Positions 10,471 to 24,300 of a DNA stretch of 64,000 nt are shown here, piece after piece. Positions within the stretch are counted from its first letter, which is position 1, and every line of letters begins with the position of its first letter. The notes beneath the pieces are model-generated. The model had not been told where the DNA came from. It searched no databases and saw only the letters and a list, made by a program, of their open reading frames with translations. Source of the DNA: Acorus gramineus (taxonomy: Eukaryota > Streptophyta > Magnoliopsida > Acorales > Acoraceae); NCBI GenBank assembly GCA_030737835.1, contig CM060856.1:17959116-18023115 (forward strand), given 5' to 3'. A program made the translations under genes and the position numbers.

Positions 10471-13400
10471 AAAACCTCTAGTGAAATATGGAAATTTAAA
10501 TGGGCGGCAAAGAGCGCAATCAATAATGGGTTTCTGCGTAGGCAGCTCATGAAATCATCTCTACTGATCAACCCATCATCATCCACATTGAATAACTTGA
10601 ATAGTTGGCCGAGCTGCACAGGAGAGATGAAATAGTTCAGTGAATGGGGTGTTGATACATTTAAGACACTTCTACAGTCAATCTTGCAGAAGCCATGTCA
10701 CTTGACATTGTATATGAAATCACCTAATGTGGTATATATTACATTTGACAATATATACTCTATAACGAAAAAAATGTTCATTAGCCATGCATATTGAATG
10801 TGCAGAGCTGCAAAAGTGAGTGCAGGAATGACGAAGTATAACATATTCCTAGTGAATATTCTGACAAATGGAAAAGGAATAAACAATGCTCATTGAATGT
10901 CACGAACCTTCTCATGATGCGTAGGGACAGCATGTTGAACGAGGTTTCCAAGCTACATGCAAGGACATGCAGGTTAAGAAATGTAAGTCTGGAGCTTACC
11001 ATGCCACTACGAAAACAAGCACAGTTAGATGATACCTGTCGCATAGACATGTGACCATGTCCATCATCAAACTTATCATAGGCTGCTATGCAGGCCTGTT
11101 TAAATAATGGCTGTTTCAGGACATAAGCTGATCCAAGCAAGAACTGCAGATTTCACAATAAGTCCGATCAAATGTCAGACAAGTACCAAAGTCTTAAGGG
11201 GAAAAATATCTCTAGTCAAAAGTAATCGTTTGAAATAATCAAAATGAATATACAACATAAACGTTTAACATATTTCTAATGGTTTATGAAAAAAAACCTT
11301 TTTTCATGTGAGTGAAGAACCTATGTATCAACAGAGGTTGTACAAAGTTCCATAACCAGCTAAACCAGAGACTTGGCCAGCAATTGCATCAGCCAAAGCA
11401 TTAATAGAATTGGTGGAAAATCAATTCCCGTTCAATGTTCATAAGTTCTCGCATCCAATATTCCAATCTGCAAGTCTCTGTGGCTTTCTTTTTTCTCCAC
11501 CCACACTCTCATGTTAGGCAGATCATCTTCAATGCACATGTATAATCCTTTAGTTATCTGTTCCTATCCCATTTTCCACACTGAAACTCAAGGAAGAAAA
11601 TTTATCTTTCATTCTATTATTTTTTCCTCCAGAAAAGCAATGAAGAAATATAATGAAATAGGAATGAATCACAACCAGATTTACATGCACGTTAGCATGT
11701 CGTCAAATCAACCTGAAAGTATATCTATTCATCAAAATGTTTAACATTTCTGAAACACTGAAGCAATGCTTTCAACCTTGCTTTAGTGGAACAGCCTTTA
11801 ACAGTTTAACTACACTTTTTCTGAACGCCTTTAAATCCTGTAAATGCTTCCCACATTTTCAGTTCTTGGAATTCAAATTGAAATTATAACCACCAGAGGG
11901 AGGCTCTATTCAGGAATGATATATTTTTTCCATTCCACTATATAGAAAATTCAATGAGATTTCAACAAATCATAAAGAGAGAACCTTTTGTTGACACAGC
12001 ATCCATCTGGTTGTTCTTCCCTTAAAACTCACTTGCAAAATTTTTGCCATAGTTTTAAAAATACTTTCTATCCTTTTGTATGTCCCACCTTATCCTTCCA
12101 CAGCATTAACCACCATGTTTCCCAACTAGATCAAAATAAAAGATGCCTTCACAAATAACCCGTAATATAAATTTACAGAAGGGGCCACACAAATTAATCT
12201 TTCATTTTGTTCCATCTAGCATGTCCCTCTCCCCATGTTTACATTAATTTTTTATTTTCATTTTCATCAATTTAAATGATGACATCACCATATTAGAGAC
12301 CATGAAGATAATGTTTTAAGCACATGAAGCATGTGTAGTTTCCATCATTTCAGGAAACTAGATTTCTTTATAAGATTGACCCAAAGTTGCAATAAGACAC
12401 AAGGATTTTGTAGAAATAACTGATTCTGATAAGTAAAACGAACACATCTGTAGTAAAATTACCTGCCGGAATGTAATATACCCACACTTGTCCACATCAA
12501 GGAAAGCGAAAATCTGGAGACGAAAATATATAGAAAAATAAGGATTTATGCAATGATACAATATTGCTTACTGGAAGTTTTTACTGAGAATATACTCACA
12601 AATGTAGTATATCTAAACTTTCACATTTCCTTTACCATGAATTACATAATGTAGAGAGACAAACAATAAATAGGGAGGTTGGTTTTCAACTCGAGGTGGT
12701 AAATTTAACCTTAAATTATTGATTAAAGATGAGTCAGCGAAAATCAACAAAAGAAATTTTAATTCAGTTGAATTTTTCCTATTGTCCACAGATTTGACGT
12801 CACATTCATAGATATGGATCGAAATTGGAAAATGATTACATTCAGCTTGGGTTTTCTTATGTATTGTAGAAAGAGATTAAAATTCAAACTAATCTGCAAC
12901 CTATGGGCAACTAGAGATGAGTGGTTTTCCATAAATGTCACATAAATTCATTGATTTATTGCTCAAAATTAAAAAAAAAAAACAATTTTATTATTTTGGA
13001 ATTTTATTGTTTATTTCAAGTATAAAAAAGGTAAACAGATCCAACAAGTAAAGCTCATGATGATTTAAAAAGTTGTTAAAGCCTCTTATAGCATGATCCA
13101 TTTGGTTTTTCTTTGTGAGGCAGACAGTGGGACTTAGAAACCCAAACCTCAGGTTCAAATTTTGTTGTCAACCATTGAGCTATGGTTGAAGTCCCTTTTT
13201 TTGTTAGGTAAGTGATCCAATGAATTCATACTAAATTCATGAACTTGATAAATTATAAAATACCAATCTTTGACCTTTTGCATAATAACTCAACTAGATT
13301 TAGTTCATAAGTTGCTCAAAAATAACTAAACTATCAATTTTAAAAGAATCAGATTTAACACAATTAAGATAATGAGTCTCGGGTTATATTTAGTACTTAT

Positions 13401-16400
13401 GGTAATTAGAATACTGCAATATTATACGAGATTAGCCTTGTGCTATCTTAAATAAGGAGTCTTTTGTGGGATAGCATAAATTCATTTGGCAAGGACATCA
13501 ACTAAGATCCAATAATGTCAGCAGCTTCCTTCTGGCATGAAGAAAAAAATAATCATTGTGTATTTATTTAACTTTTAATTTTTATTTTGCTTATTTTGTA
13601 TCTCCTCCACTGTTTTTTTTATACTTCGTGTCCACGTTCTCACATAGCCTTTTGAGTAAATGACCCTTAACAACCTTTTCTTGAATTGCTTTTATGATCA
13701 TATAATATTAAACTTGAATTCTTCATCACCCAGAAGACGCCTGTAGATGCCCAAGGATTATCTGAACACGGGTCTAGATTTCCTATACTTTGGTAAAGGG
13801 GCCACATTGTTTGAAAAGGTCCACATATGATGCAACCACTAGACACAACCTATGTGCCATGGTAGGAAACCTCATTGGTGCAATTTCTTATTATTTTCTA
13901 AACATCAAGGAATTTATGCTAACAATTGAGCTCTCTCTTGACAAACAAAGACATGTTTTGCTTTGTACAAGGGAACTAGGACAGAAATGGTGAAAGTTAA
14001 GGTTTTTTGGACATTTTAAAATTACTATGATCTGGTTCCATATTGGTTAGGTGGCTATGAAAGGCCAGGCACAGGTCAATAAATAGAGGAATCCATCATT
14101 TTTCTTGTACAGACTTCATCTCAGAACCTCTTAGGTCACACTTGGAGATATCCTTGTCAACAGGTGAGCACAAGTCTGAACAAAGAATAAAACATTCAAG
14201 TAACTTCAAGTTAGGGAACTAGGACAGAAATGGTGAAAGTTAAGGTTTTTTGGACATTTTCAAATCACTATGATCTGGTTCCACATTGGTTAGGTGGCTA
14301 TGAAAGGCTAGTAAAAGGTCAATAAATAGAGGAATCTATCATTTTTCTTGTACGGACTTCATTTCAAAACCTCTTAGGTCACACTTGCAGATATCCTTGT
14401 CAACAGGTGAACTACAAGTCTGAACAAAGAATGAAACATCCAAGTAACTTCAACTCTTTAGTACTCCATAAATAATTTCAGTACAGTCCATTAATGATTC
14501 CACTAGACCTAAAATGGGGAGCAAAGTTTCCTGCTTAACTATAGTGGAAACAAAGACATTTGGCTTGCTACATCATTATGCATTTGGCAATTTGTTCACA
14601 TTTTCTTGTTTGACAAAATCCTAGGTATGAAACCAGTTTATTAATTGAACTCGAAGAACATCTGTGAGGCATTGTTACAGACCAGCCATACATTAGACAA
14701 CAATCGTTCTGAAGAGTGAAAGATGCTTCAAATGAGAAATACCCTGTGATCCTGAATTATATTCCTGTTTCCTATCCACTACTCTACAGTGGAGATGGTA
14801 GGATTGCATTATGTAATACAACTAAACATAATTGCATAACTTACTTTTTCCACAAAATTTAACAGATAAAGAACAATATCGAAGAAATAATCAACTCATT
14901 ACCCCAGATACACACAGTGAACAGAGCATTACTAAGTAGACTGCTTGTCGTATATTTTTACAATGCCAAGCTAAAGAGACTTGAATGGAATGTTTTCACC
15001 GACCTTCTCGGTGAAAGGACATAGCCCCAGTCTTAGAACAGCAGAAAAACCTTGGATATTGACATGTCCTCTGCCATCAAAGTTGAGACAGGTAAGTATA
15101 TGGAAACTTGCATTAAAAAGAAAAGAAAAGGGCACACTGTAAATCCGTAGTTAATAATTTGATAGTGATTGAAGAATACGCGCACTCCATATTTATTTTC
15201 ATAACAAGATATATTGCTTCGTTCAGCACCATATTTTCCGAATAAGTAGCATGATAAGAATTTTTCTTTGTCCAAAACCGAAGACTGAGTCCAGGTTGTC
15301 AAATGTAGAATGAAAATCTGTTCAATGTGAGTGAGGAAGAAGAGAAAGAAGGCACAAGGGAGGGAAAGTTACATTCTAATCATAAAATTATATTTTACTG
15401 TACACTTCTTGTGTGCTTTGGGCATAAATAACAAAAAGTGCTCTTTAGAAGCGCACTGGATGATTTTTTCAGATTCCAGCCAATGCAATAACTGGGTTGA
15501 CATGCGAGTGTCAATTCATAAGATATTCTATGCCAAGAAGGTTAATACTTGAATGGAGATTTCCACACAAGCCTTGCCCTAAACATTAATAGTTCTCACC
15601 ATATGATATCAACTTTCAAATAAATCTTCTTTTGGACCCAAACAAGGCTACCAAACCACAATATCACTGTTTCCTTTGCATTACTATAATTTCAAGAAGT
15701 TGCATCCTCTTAGGCAGGGTTTAAGAACAAATATAAAAATACTGAATCGTATGATGCACTTTGGATTTTCAATTTACCAATGCACATAGCAGAAATGATG
15801 ATGATCCCATGCATCATTTATTTATGTAAGATATCTTAAGGAGGTTGTGGTCCACTGGATATAGAGATAATGAACATTTCATATGATAAGCATCCAATAT
15901 ATACTATCATCTATGAAGCACGGACATGGACACGGGACATGGTGACACAGCGACACGGAAATTTAAAAAAAAAATAGGACACGGGTACCGCTAGGACACG
16001 GCAACAAATAAATTAATATAATAAATAAATATATATCACTATTTTATATAAACAAAAACATTTCATTTAATTCACTATTTATAAACAATTGTGTAAACTA
16101 ATAAATCATTGTTTTTATAAATCACTATTTTAAACCAATAAACCACTGTTTTTATAAATCAGTGGTTTTAAATTATAAATCACTGCTTTAAACTAATAAA
16201 TCACTATTTTTTTTAACCTTTAGAAAGAGATTTTATTTAAATGAGTTATTATAGGCTGTTTTAAATGGGTTGAATACTTGTGAGCTATGTTTGGGTCTTC
16301 CTTTTTTTTTTTTTTTTTTCACTTTTGAGCTGAAACTGGCTGGGCCGTGTCCCAACCATGTCCCAGGCGTGTCCAAACAAAATGAAGGCAGACACGACTG

Positions 16401-18290
16401 GAAGCGTGTCCGATACGTGTCTGGGCCGTGTCCCAACCATGTCCCAGGCGTGTCCAAACAAAATGAAGGCAGACGCGACTGAAAGCGTGTCCGATACGTG
16501 TCTAGGCCGTGTCCGCACCATGTTCGTGTCCGACATGGGTATAGGGCCTCTAGGGAAGTGTCCGTGCTTTGTAGACTATCATCCTTCAGACATGTAAAAC
16601 CTTCTAATAAAAGATGAACAATAAATTCAAATGTAGACCCCATTAGTGTGCTTCACTTATTACAATGAAGACTTGATGCAACCAAGAAAGCTGACCTAAT
16701 CTAATACTTTGTGAAGACAAAGGCTACACATTGAAGGTAGCTGAATTTCATGAGCCTGAATGGGCCAACTTCATAATGGTGCATCAGTCCAAGGTCCATG
16801 ACTTACCTTGGTCCAATATAGGCCCACTGACCTAACAGATGGCAACTCAATGTAGGTATGCACTTCAACTTAGATAATGAAAATTTGGAGTTCATTTGGA
16901 GAGCCAATAAAAGATGAAGAATTTGGTTTAACTCCAAGATATTAGGCTTTGGGATTCCATATTTGTATTCTCCCTTAAAAAGTCTTAAATGGATATATTA
17001 ATGTAGACTTTACTTGAAATTAAGTAAAATTAGAAAATGAATTTTCAAGTATCCCTTAGACAAAATATCACCTATTCACCTTTATATCCTCTCTCTCCTC
17101 TTTCCCCTGCATCTCCATCTCTCTTCCTTTTCTAATCATGTCCCATCGTCATCCTCCTCCTTTAGCTCCTCTTTTCTTTATATTTTGATCAGTGATTGAC
17201 ATGAGGTGGAAGCTTTTCATAGAGTCCCAATAGGCCCCATTTTACAACATAGCATGAAAGTGTAGATTTGTTTTTCTTCTTTTTTTTTCCTATATTTTTT
17301 TTTTTTTTTGGGGGGGGGGGGGGCGTGGGTGGTGGGGGAGGAAGGGAGAGATAGTGGAGAATTAAGCAAAAAAATGGTGAATGTTAATCTTTACAAATTT
17401 CCACATTCATCTAGCTCCTGTTTGGATGGGAGAATAGGGTTTCCTTTTCCTTTTTTTTTTTTTTTTTTGGGGGGGGGGGGAGGGGGGAGGAAGGGAGAGA
17501 GTGGAGAATTAAGCAAAAAAAATGGTGAAGGTTAATCTTTACAAATTTTCACATTTATCTAGCCCCTGTTTGGATGGGAGAATAGGGGAGGAATAGAGAG
17601 GAGTGAAGAATAAGACCAAAAAGCTTTTTGTTTGCAAAAATAGGGAGGTATTGCTATGTCAGAATAGGTGAGAATAAACTACTATTGGTCTTCCAGATCT
17701 CCCTGGAATTGTGTTATTCAACCCACTTTATTCCACTGATATAAAAGGGGCCCACATATCAAATCACATGTCACCACCTCTATTAAATCAGATGACCTAC
17801 ATGTCAAATCAATTTTTCACCTTTGATAAATCTTCGTTTACATCTTATTCACTTTTTATCCACAACTTATTCATTATCACCAAACAACAAAAAAATTTAT
17901 TATTACATTTTCAATGAGATAACTAGAATCACACCCAAACAAAAAATGATTTATTCTTGACTAATACCGGAACAGTTATCTACACCAGAATAGCTTATGT
18001 CACTATCCAAACGGGAGCCAAGGAATAGTCAAGGCTCATATATGTATTAATAACAAATTATCAAAATTACACAAATTTGGGACTCCCAAAAAACTATATG
18101 ATATGTAAATGTCCGAAAAATTATTTAAACATCTCTAGAATTCTCCTACGTTGACTTATAAAAAAAAGTATACTTTTAAAACTTATTTGACCAAAAAGAT
18201 ATAAAAAATTACAAGATATTATTTCCCAGTATAATTGATGTACGCTATCAATTTATTTAGATATTCACAACAAAAGAACCTAGTAGGAGA

Positions 18291-18323
<33 letters not shown>

Positions 18324-21300
18324 AAGAACTTTTGAATTACCTTGAGTCTGGTTTCATAGCAAGGAACTTGTCCAAAAAGTCTATGGCTTCTGATGTGCTT
18401 ATATTAAATGACTGCAAAAGGGAACAGGGAACAAATGAGAAATGTGTCAAACTGCGCAAGAAAAAAGAATATATAAACAACACTGAAATTAAATGTAGAT
18501 TATACTGTTTAGCTACAAATACCCGATAATTTTTTGGATGCATTTCATCTTTATTGAAAATCTCATATAGTTCAAACAGGTTCAGTTATTCATGCTAACA
18601 CCTTACAAGAAAACATAGAAAGTACGATCTATTGTTGGCTATTATTTTGACATATAAATGAATATCATTGACATACCTTTTAAAATAGAAAAAAATAACA
18701 TTATACATTTATGATTTACTCAAGAAAGTATAATCCTCCAAGAATTGTTCAGTAGACACAGAAGAAAGATTTGATGTCTCAAAATGTAAGCTATAAAACC
18801 AATAGCAGTGCAAATTTTTTCCATTCTTTTCCCATGAAAAGTATTCATTAATTGTTGTATCTATTGCATTTAATGATCAAGAATATTCCTGTTTTGTTAA
18901 AAATAAATCATCTTACAGAGAATTTCTTGCATTGAACAGCATTTTTCCACAGCATATTTTCAACTGCTAGTGATGTAGGTCAGATCAAGAGATAAATTAG
19001 TAAACAATTACAAATTGGAAATTAAATGTTACCAGGTATAATGCCCAGAAAGCCACCATTTCCATAAGCATTTTTTAAAGCAACTACCTGTTTTGCAACT
19101 CAAAACTGCTGATTTCCAATTAACTCCATTGTGTTGCAATAGATGAACAATTGATCAGACATAACTCTACTCAATATTCTTCTGGCAAATTGGATATTCC
19201 ATCTCCCTTTCCTAGAGATTTAGACGCCCAAGCGGAGTGTTTAAGTTGTTCCAAGATAGGAGGTGAAAGACAAAATCCTTATTTAAAGTAATAAGATTTT
19301 TCATTTAATGTATCCAGACTTTCCATGATAGGCATCTGCCCACCATTTGAGTATGTGCAAATAAGTTCAAACCTATGAATTGATTCAGTAAAAATTTTCA
19401 TATTCCTATTCATTTTGAACACACAAGTTTTCACGAACATTTTTTTTTTTTTTTGGGGAAGCACCAACTTAAAATGTTGTATCTGAGAAAGATGAACCAG
19501 TATTGTTCCCATGACCTAAAATATTGTAGATGCCTCAACCCGTCCATTGTATGGTTGATTCTTTAAGAAAATAAAAAAAGAATCAATGTAAATGGATCAA
19601 TTGGATTTAAAGAAAATAAACGCTTTAAATTTTAATTTTTAATCTTTATGTTTCAAAATCAAAGCAAACTAATATGTATATGATATTATTAATCTGTTGA
19701 CCATGAACTGTATTCCATCACATTGAAGTAAAATATTCCAGTATAATCATCTGAGACATATACTCACCCTTTCAACCCATGCCATTTCTACTGTGTATTC
19801 GGAAACATTGTCCTGCAAAGATACTGATTAAATCAGAATGCTAAGCACATATAACAATGAAAATAAGTCAGTATCTTTGAAAGTAATCTTCAAATTCCAG
19901 TTACAGACTCAAGCATGGATTCAAACAAGAGGTTTGGGCACTATAGACGCAGATCAACATCTAAAAACTCTTGGAAATATATACAGATGATTTTAAATAT
20001 AAAAAAGTATATATCAGAATGCTAAAAAAACTAGTGGCAATGAAAATAAGTAAAAACTTTAAGAGTAATCCACAATTTCAACAAACTCAAGGATGGATGT
20101 GAACAAGAGGGGTGGGGACATGAATCAACATATACGAAATTCAGAACATGGATATAGAAATGATTGTCTGATGGAAACAAATGATGCCATCCATGTACAT
20201 ATGAGGATAATAAATGGATAGAAAAATAAGAAAACTACATCGAAGCTTTTTGTGCTTACACATTTAAAATTGTTTATTATGAAAATCATCCTAACGTTGT
20301 TTCATGTGGGATAGGTTGGGGGATCACTCTTCATGTAAGAGGACTTTTTTATGCAATTGGAAGTTATATTTGGTGTCACTATTTTTTGATATATTTGGTT
20401 GGATAAAGAACATCCAAACATTGAATGAGAGTTTTAATCAGACGGCACGGGTTGCAACTTGCAAGTAAAGCATTGAAGCTTATGAAAACATGGCAGCATA
20501 GGGGAAAAAAAAAAGTGGAGGAATTTTTACTCATTTAAGCAAACATTGCATCTTAGGGATTATGATAACCTCCCAGTCCCTGTTACCATGACTCTTAAGG
20601 GTTCAGGATTATGATAAAACCCGATCTCATAAGATCCATAGAGAATGGCATGTGATGGAAAAATATGTTACCAATCCTAGTTGTGCAGCTTTTGTAAGAA
20701 GCATCAAATCCCCATAAGAATGAGATGTTTGTAGAACATTGAGTGCTCCTGCAAGAACATGGCTAGCCTGCAAAGCATCATAGCAGAAAAATTAGTCTGT
20801 AGCATATCAGTCTAGCTAGTGTGTACAACTAGTTTAATACCAATATCTTAAACCCAACAGCACAAAAAAGTTAGTTGTCACATAAAAATTTTCCCTACAA
20901 TTCCTCCAAGAAACATAAAAACAAAAATGCACAAGAAACACAAATAGCTGGCATGATATCTATATTTCCAACATGAACATGAATCCTTCTATCTCTTATA
21001 CAATTTTTTTGGTTTGTTACTCATACAGAAACAAGAACAGAAAGTACTTGCATGATAAATGATCACATAATTATTGCATCTACTAATTTTATAGTCACTT
21101 CAATATGTCTTAGCAGGTTCACCATCCAGAAAATGCAAAAGAAGACAATAGCTTCACTATCTGTGCTGAAGATTCCCTCACTGTTTTTTTGTTTGTATTT
21201 TGGGCATTCTCTTTGCTTTGAATAAAATCAAGATAGGATCATAGGAAATACCGAACACTCATTTTCGTAAAAAAATAAAAAAAATTCTGCATCTTCCTAT

Positions 21301-24300
21301 AAAAACAGAGGCAAACCCAACACACCGTAACCCCAGCTGATCATCTTCACAAGATCAACTATTATACACAAATTGCATCATTTAATTGGGTTCATGCAAA
21401 TTTTCTTTTATATATAAAAAAAGAGAGCTGGATTGACCTTGGAGATGCACTCCATTCATAAGGAGGCACATCACTAATCAGTCCTTAATTTTAAGTGCAT
21501 TGTGAGTAAAAATGAAAATTCTAAAAACGAATGAGAAACTATCAAATTCAAGGCTCAGAGATCAGTCTATATTCTATAGCTGGATGCATGCTGCTATTTG
21601 TAATTTTCCAATATCAATTACTTGAAATAAAATTGTATTGACCAGCAGAGTTTAGAAACTCTCCACCAAATTGTTAATCAATTATATGCATCAACTTACC
21701 CTTTCAGCAAAATGAATAGCATTTTCTTGTTTGTCCTTTCTTGGGGTAATGACAGGAAGGTACTCCACCTGTCCATTCCAAATCCATAGTTGAAAATAGC
21801 TTGCATAAAAGAAACATTAAAGGCGACATGATAATAGCAGGAAAAAATGAAAGTATTTGACTATGGAAAAATATATCAATTATCTTCATACGTAACACTT
21901 GTACACGTTGATTTATTTACATGCATGGCTTTAAATGAAAAGGAGACAAGGAGCAGAAAAGAAGCTGAAACTTCATCTTGTGTGACTTATGTACCTCCAT
22001 GAAATTATGAAATTGGGTGAACATTCTGAACATCAGTTTCACCAAAGAAATATGTCCCCTGAATGAAAAAAAAATAAAATTTATAAAGGTTTAAGGGCTT
22101 TCAAATTTAAAAGAGAGCATTTAAGGAAATAAGCCATACCAAGATTGATCAAAATGTATGTAGGGGTACCGCACAACCACCGGTTGGATTGGGAAACCAG
22201 GTATAAATGCACCAAGTTGGAATGAGATAAGGAATCTCCCATTAGTAGTGGTACCCTCAGGAAACAGAAGGACTCGAGGAAATTCATCGCATGAAGCCTT
22301 CCTCTGAATTCAGATCCTTGAAAGAAATTTCTGTATCAAATAGCTTATAATATATAAAGACCAAATTAAAGAGCTTCAGAATTTCCAAGGAATCATCTCC
22401 TTTGTTCTTCCTCTTTCTAAACCATCAGCATATGTGATGGGTGGTAAAAAAACAGCAGTATCAAAAGCAGTGAAGCAAACATCATGCATCGTAGTAAACA
22501 TGAATCACAGTATTTGCTGTTGATATGGACGAATTGACTGCCATCATATCCTTGGTGCATTGATTTTTGCATTTGTTTGATAGATAGGTACATATCCAAA
22601 TGCCGAACCATCCAAATGTTTGAAAAAGTCCGGCGTACTTTGTGACTATGGTAATGATATAATTAAACCCAGGGTGCCACAATCATACCTCATTTTCCTA
22701 CTGCAATCCATTGTCAACCAGGTGACCTCAAATACAAAGGCAAACCCGAGGATATATCTAATTAGCATTGATGCTTGGTGGAACTATTGGACCCAATCTC
22801 GACGATTTCAGGTTGACCGCAACAGGTTAGATCAAGGTTGAGCAAGGTTGGGTGGGCCACGTACAGGAGTGGAACAAGGTTTTCACTGAATAGTTCTACT
22901 TCTACCCCTAATGAATCGGAAGGACTTTATGCAATCAAGATAGAAATGTAAAACAGAATATTCAGCCAAACTGGAAGCCACTTCCTCAAGAGTCTGTGAA
23001 ATTTTATTTATATGGAAAGATATTTATGCAATAATGAACTACCTGAACCCAGAGGACTTCCAAGGAACCACAAATGTACAGACATGCCATCCTCCAAAAT
23101 GATTGGGACTGATAATTTAACAGAGACAGTAAAGCAGAAATCCGTGCCCTAATCCAATCTGATAAATGAGAAATTGAATCATGATTGAATGACATTCTAA
23201 TTCATTTTGAAGAAGATTCGCCTACGCAGTAGAAAGATTGAACTGACGAAGAGAGTTTGGTGGAACTGGTGAATTGGATAGAGTGGGTGCCAAACAGAAG
23301 CCTTGGAAAGTGCTACAGTGTCAACCACGTGAAGAGATCATTCAATGGTGTTGCTGATTCTCTAGAAAAATATGAAGCAGAAATCAATTCCGAAACTTTC
23401 AGTCTATTCCTTGTGTTCTGCCATCATGGACTAGAACCAAAGATCTACTCTAGGGTTTCATTAATATAATATGCATGGAATACGTGAGAGGTGCAAAATC
23501 CTAACTCTCAAATTTATATCAAATGATCATTCTAAACTCTAATGATTTCCAAATTTTGGATTGATCACATTTATTGGATGACCTACAACAGTTTGCAGTT
23601 CCTGAAACACATCATCATTAACCTTTTTCAAGAGATAATCTAAAGTTAACATCTCATGAGGAAACTAATGTTAATACCAGGACGTGCAACAAATCCCAAT
23701 TGTAGTTCGAGCAACCAATTATAGGAACTACCACATGCCCCTTAGGGAAACATCATATTAGGTTTCCAGTAACTGATAATCATCAGATCCTAGAGAAGCT
23801 TTAAAGCTCAGAAAGACAGGAATGCAAATTCCATAGCTCCCAAGACAAGAAAGTGTATTAAGCATGATAAGCCACAAAGATGGATAATTAAATTTATCAC
23901 AAAGAGGACAGCCCATTATTAGAAATTTATGACTTCAGTATATACTAAAATTGATTTACGGGAGAGAGAACCAGGATAAAAAATTCAACAATAACAATTG
24001 AGCTACCTAAGTGATAGTTTGACAGTTTCTCTACCTTTATCTCATTGACAGCATGTTTTCTTGACATCGGTGAGAATCTATTGACGTAGATAACCTACAA
24101 AAGATATAACCAAAAGGAAAACTCTGTGATTAACATGTACTTCGATCATTGCAGAGGGAGTCCACAAAGGGGTCCATAAATATTACATTTACAATGCACG
24201 TGCATGCATTTCACAAAAAATTTTAAATTCTGACAGTTTCCAATGCCCAATTGAAGCTTAAATCATTTTGCAGCAACAAGGAACGCATTTTTCAGAATGC

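Larger units (their letters stand above)
12514..15003 (-). other. LPEAT2-like intron 10
   Basis: A 2.5-kb intron. It holds the tRNA-like head near 13117-13195 and the 243-bp tandem duplication at 13971-14456. The rest is unrecognised. Confidence 0.75.
15071..18340 (-). other. LPEAT2-like intron 9
   Basis: A 3.3-kb intron. It contains the Mutator-type MITE at 15912-16574, the poly(T)/poly(G) duplication at 17286-17585, a TIR element at 17562-18019 and a (TA)n run at about 18299-18322. The remainder is unrecognised. Confidence 0.8.

Noticed and set aside
16233-16643. 136-residue minus-strand frame with repeated GTWLGHGPDTYRTR-like units
   Set aside because: It is a translation of the 81-bp tandem repeat inside the MULE; frames are open on both strands, so it is not evidence of a gene.
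23205-23468. Possible independent small gene of 70 residues
   Set aside because: Motif resembles a retroelement RNase H end and upstream sequence is broken; kept only as a low-confidence relic.
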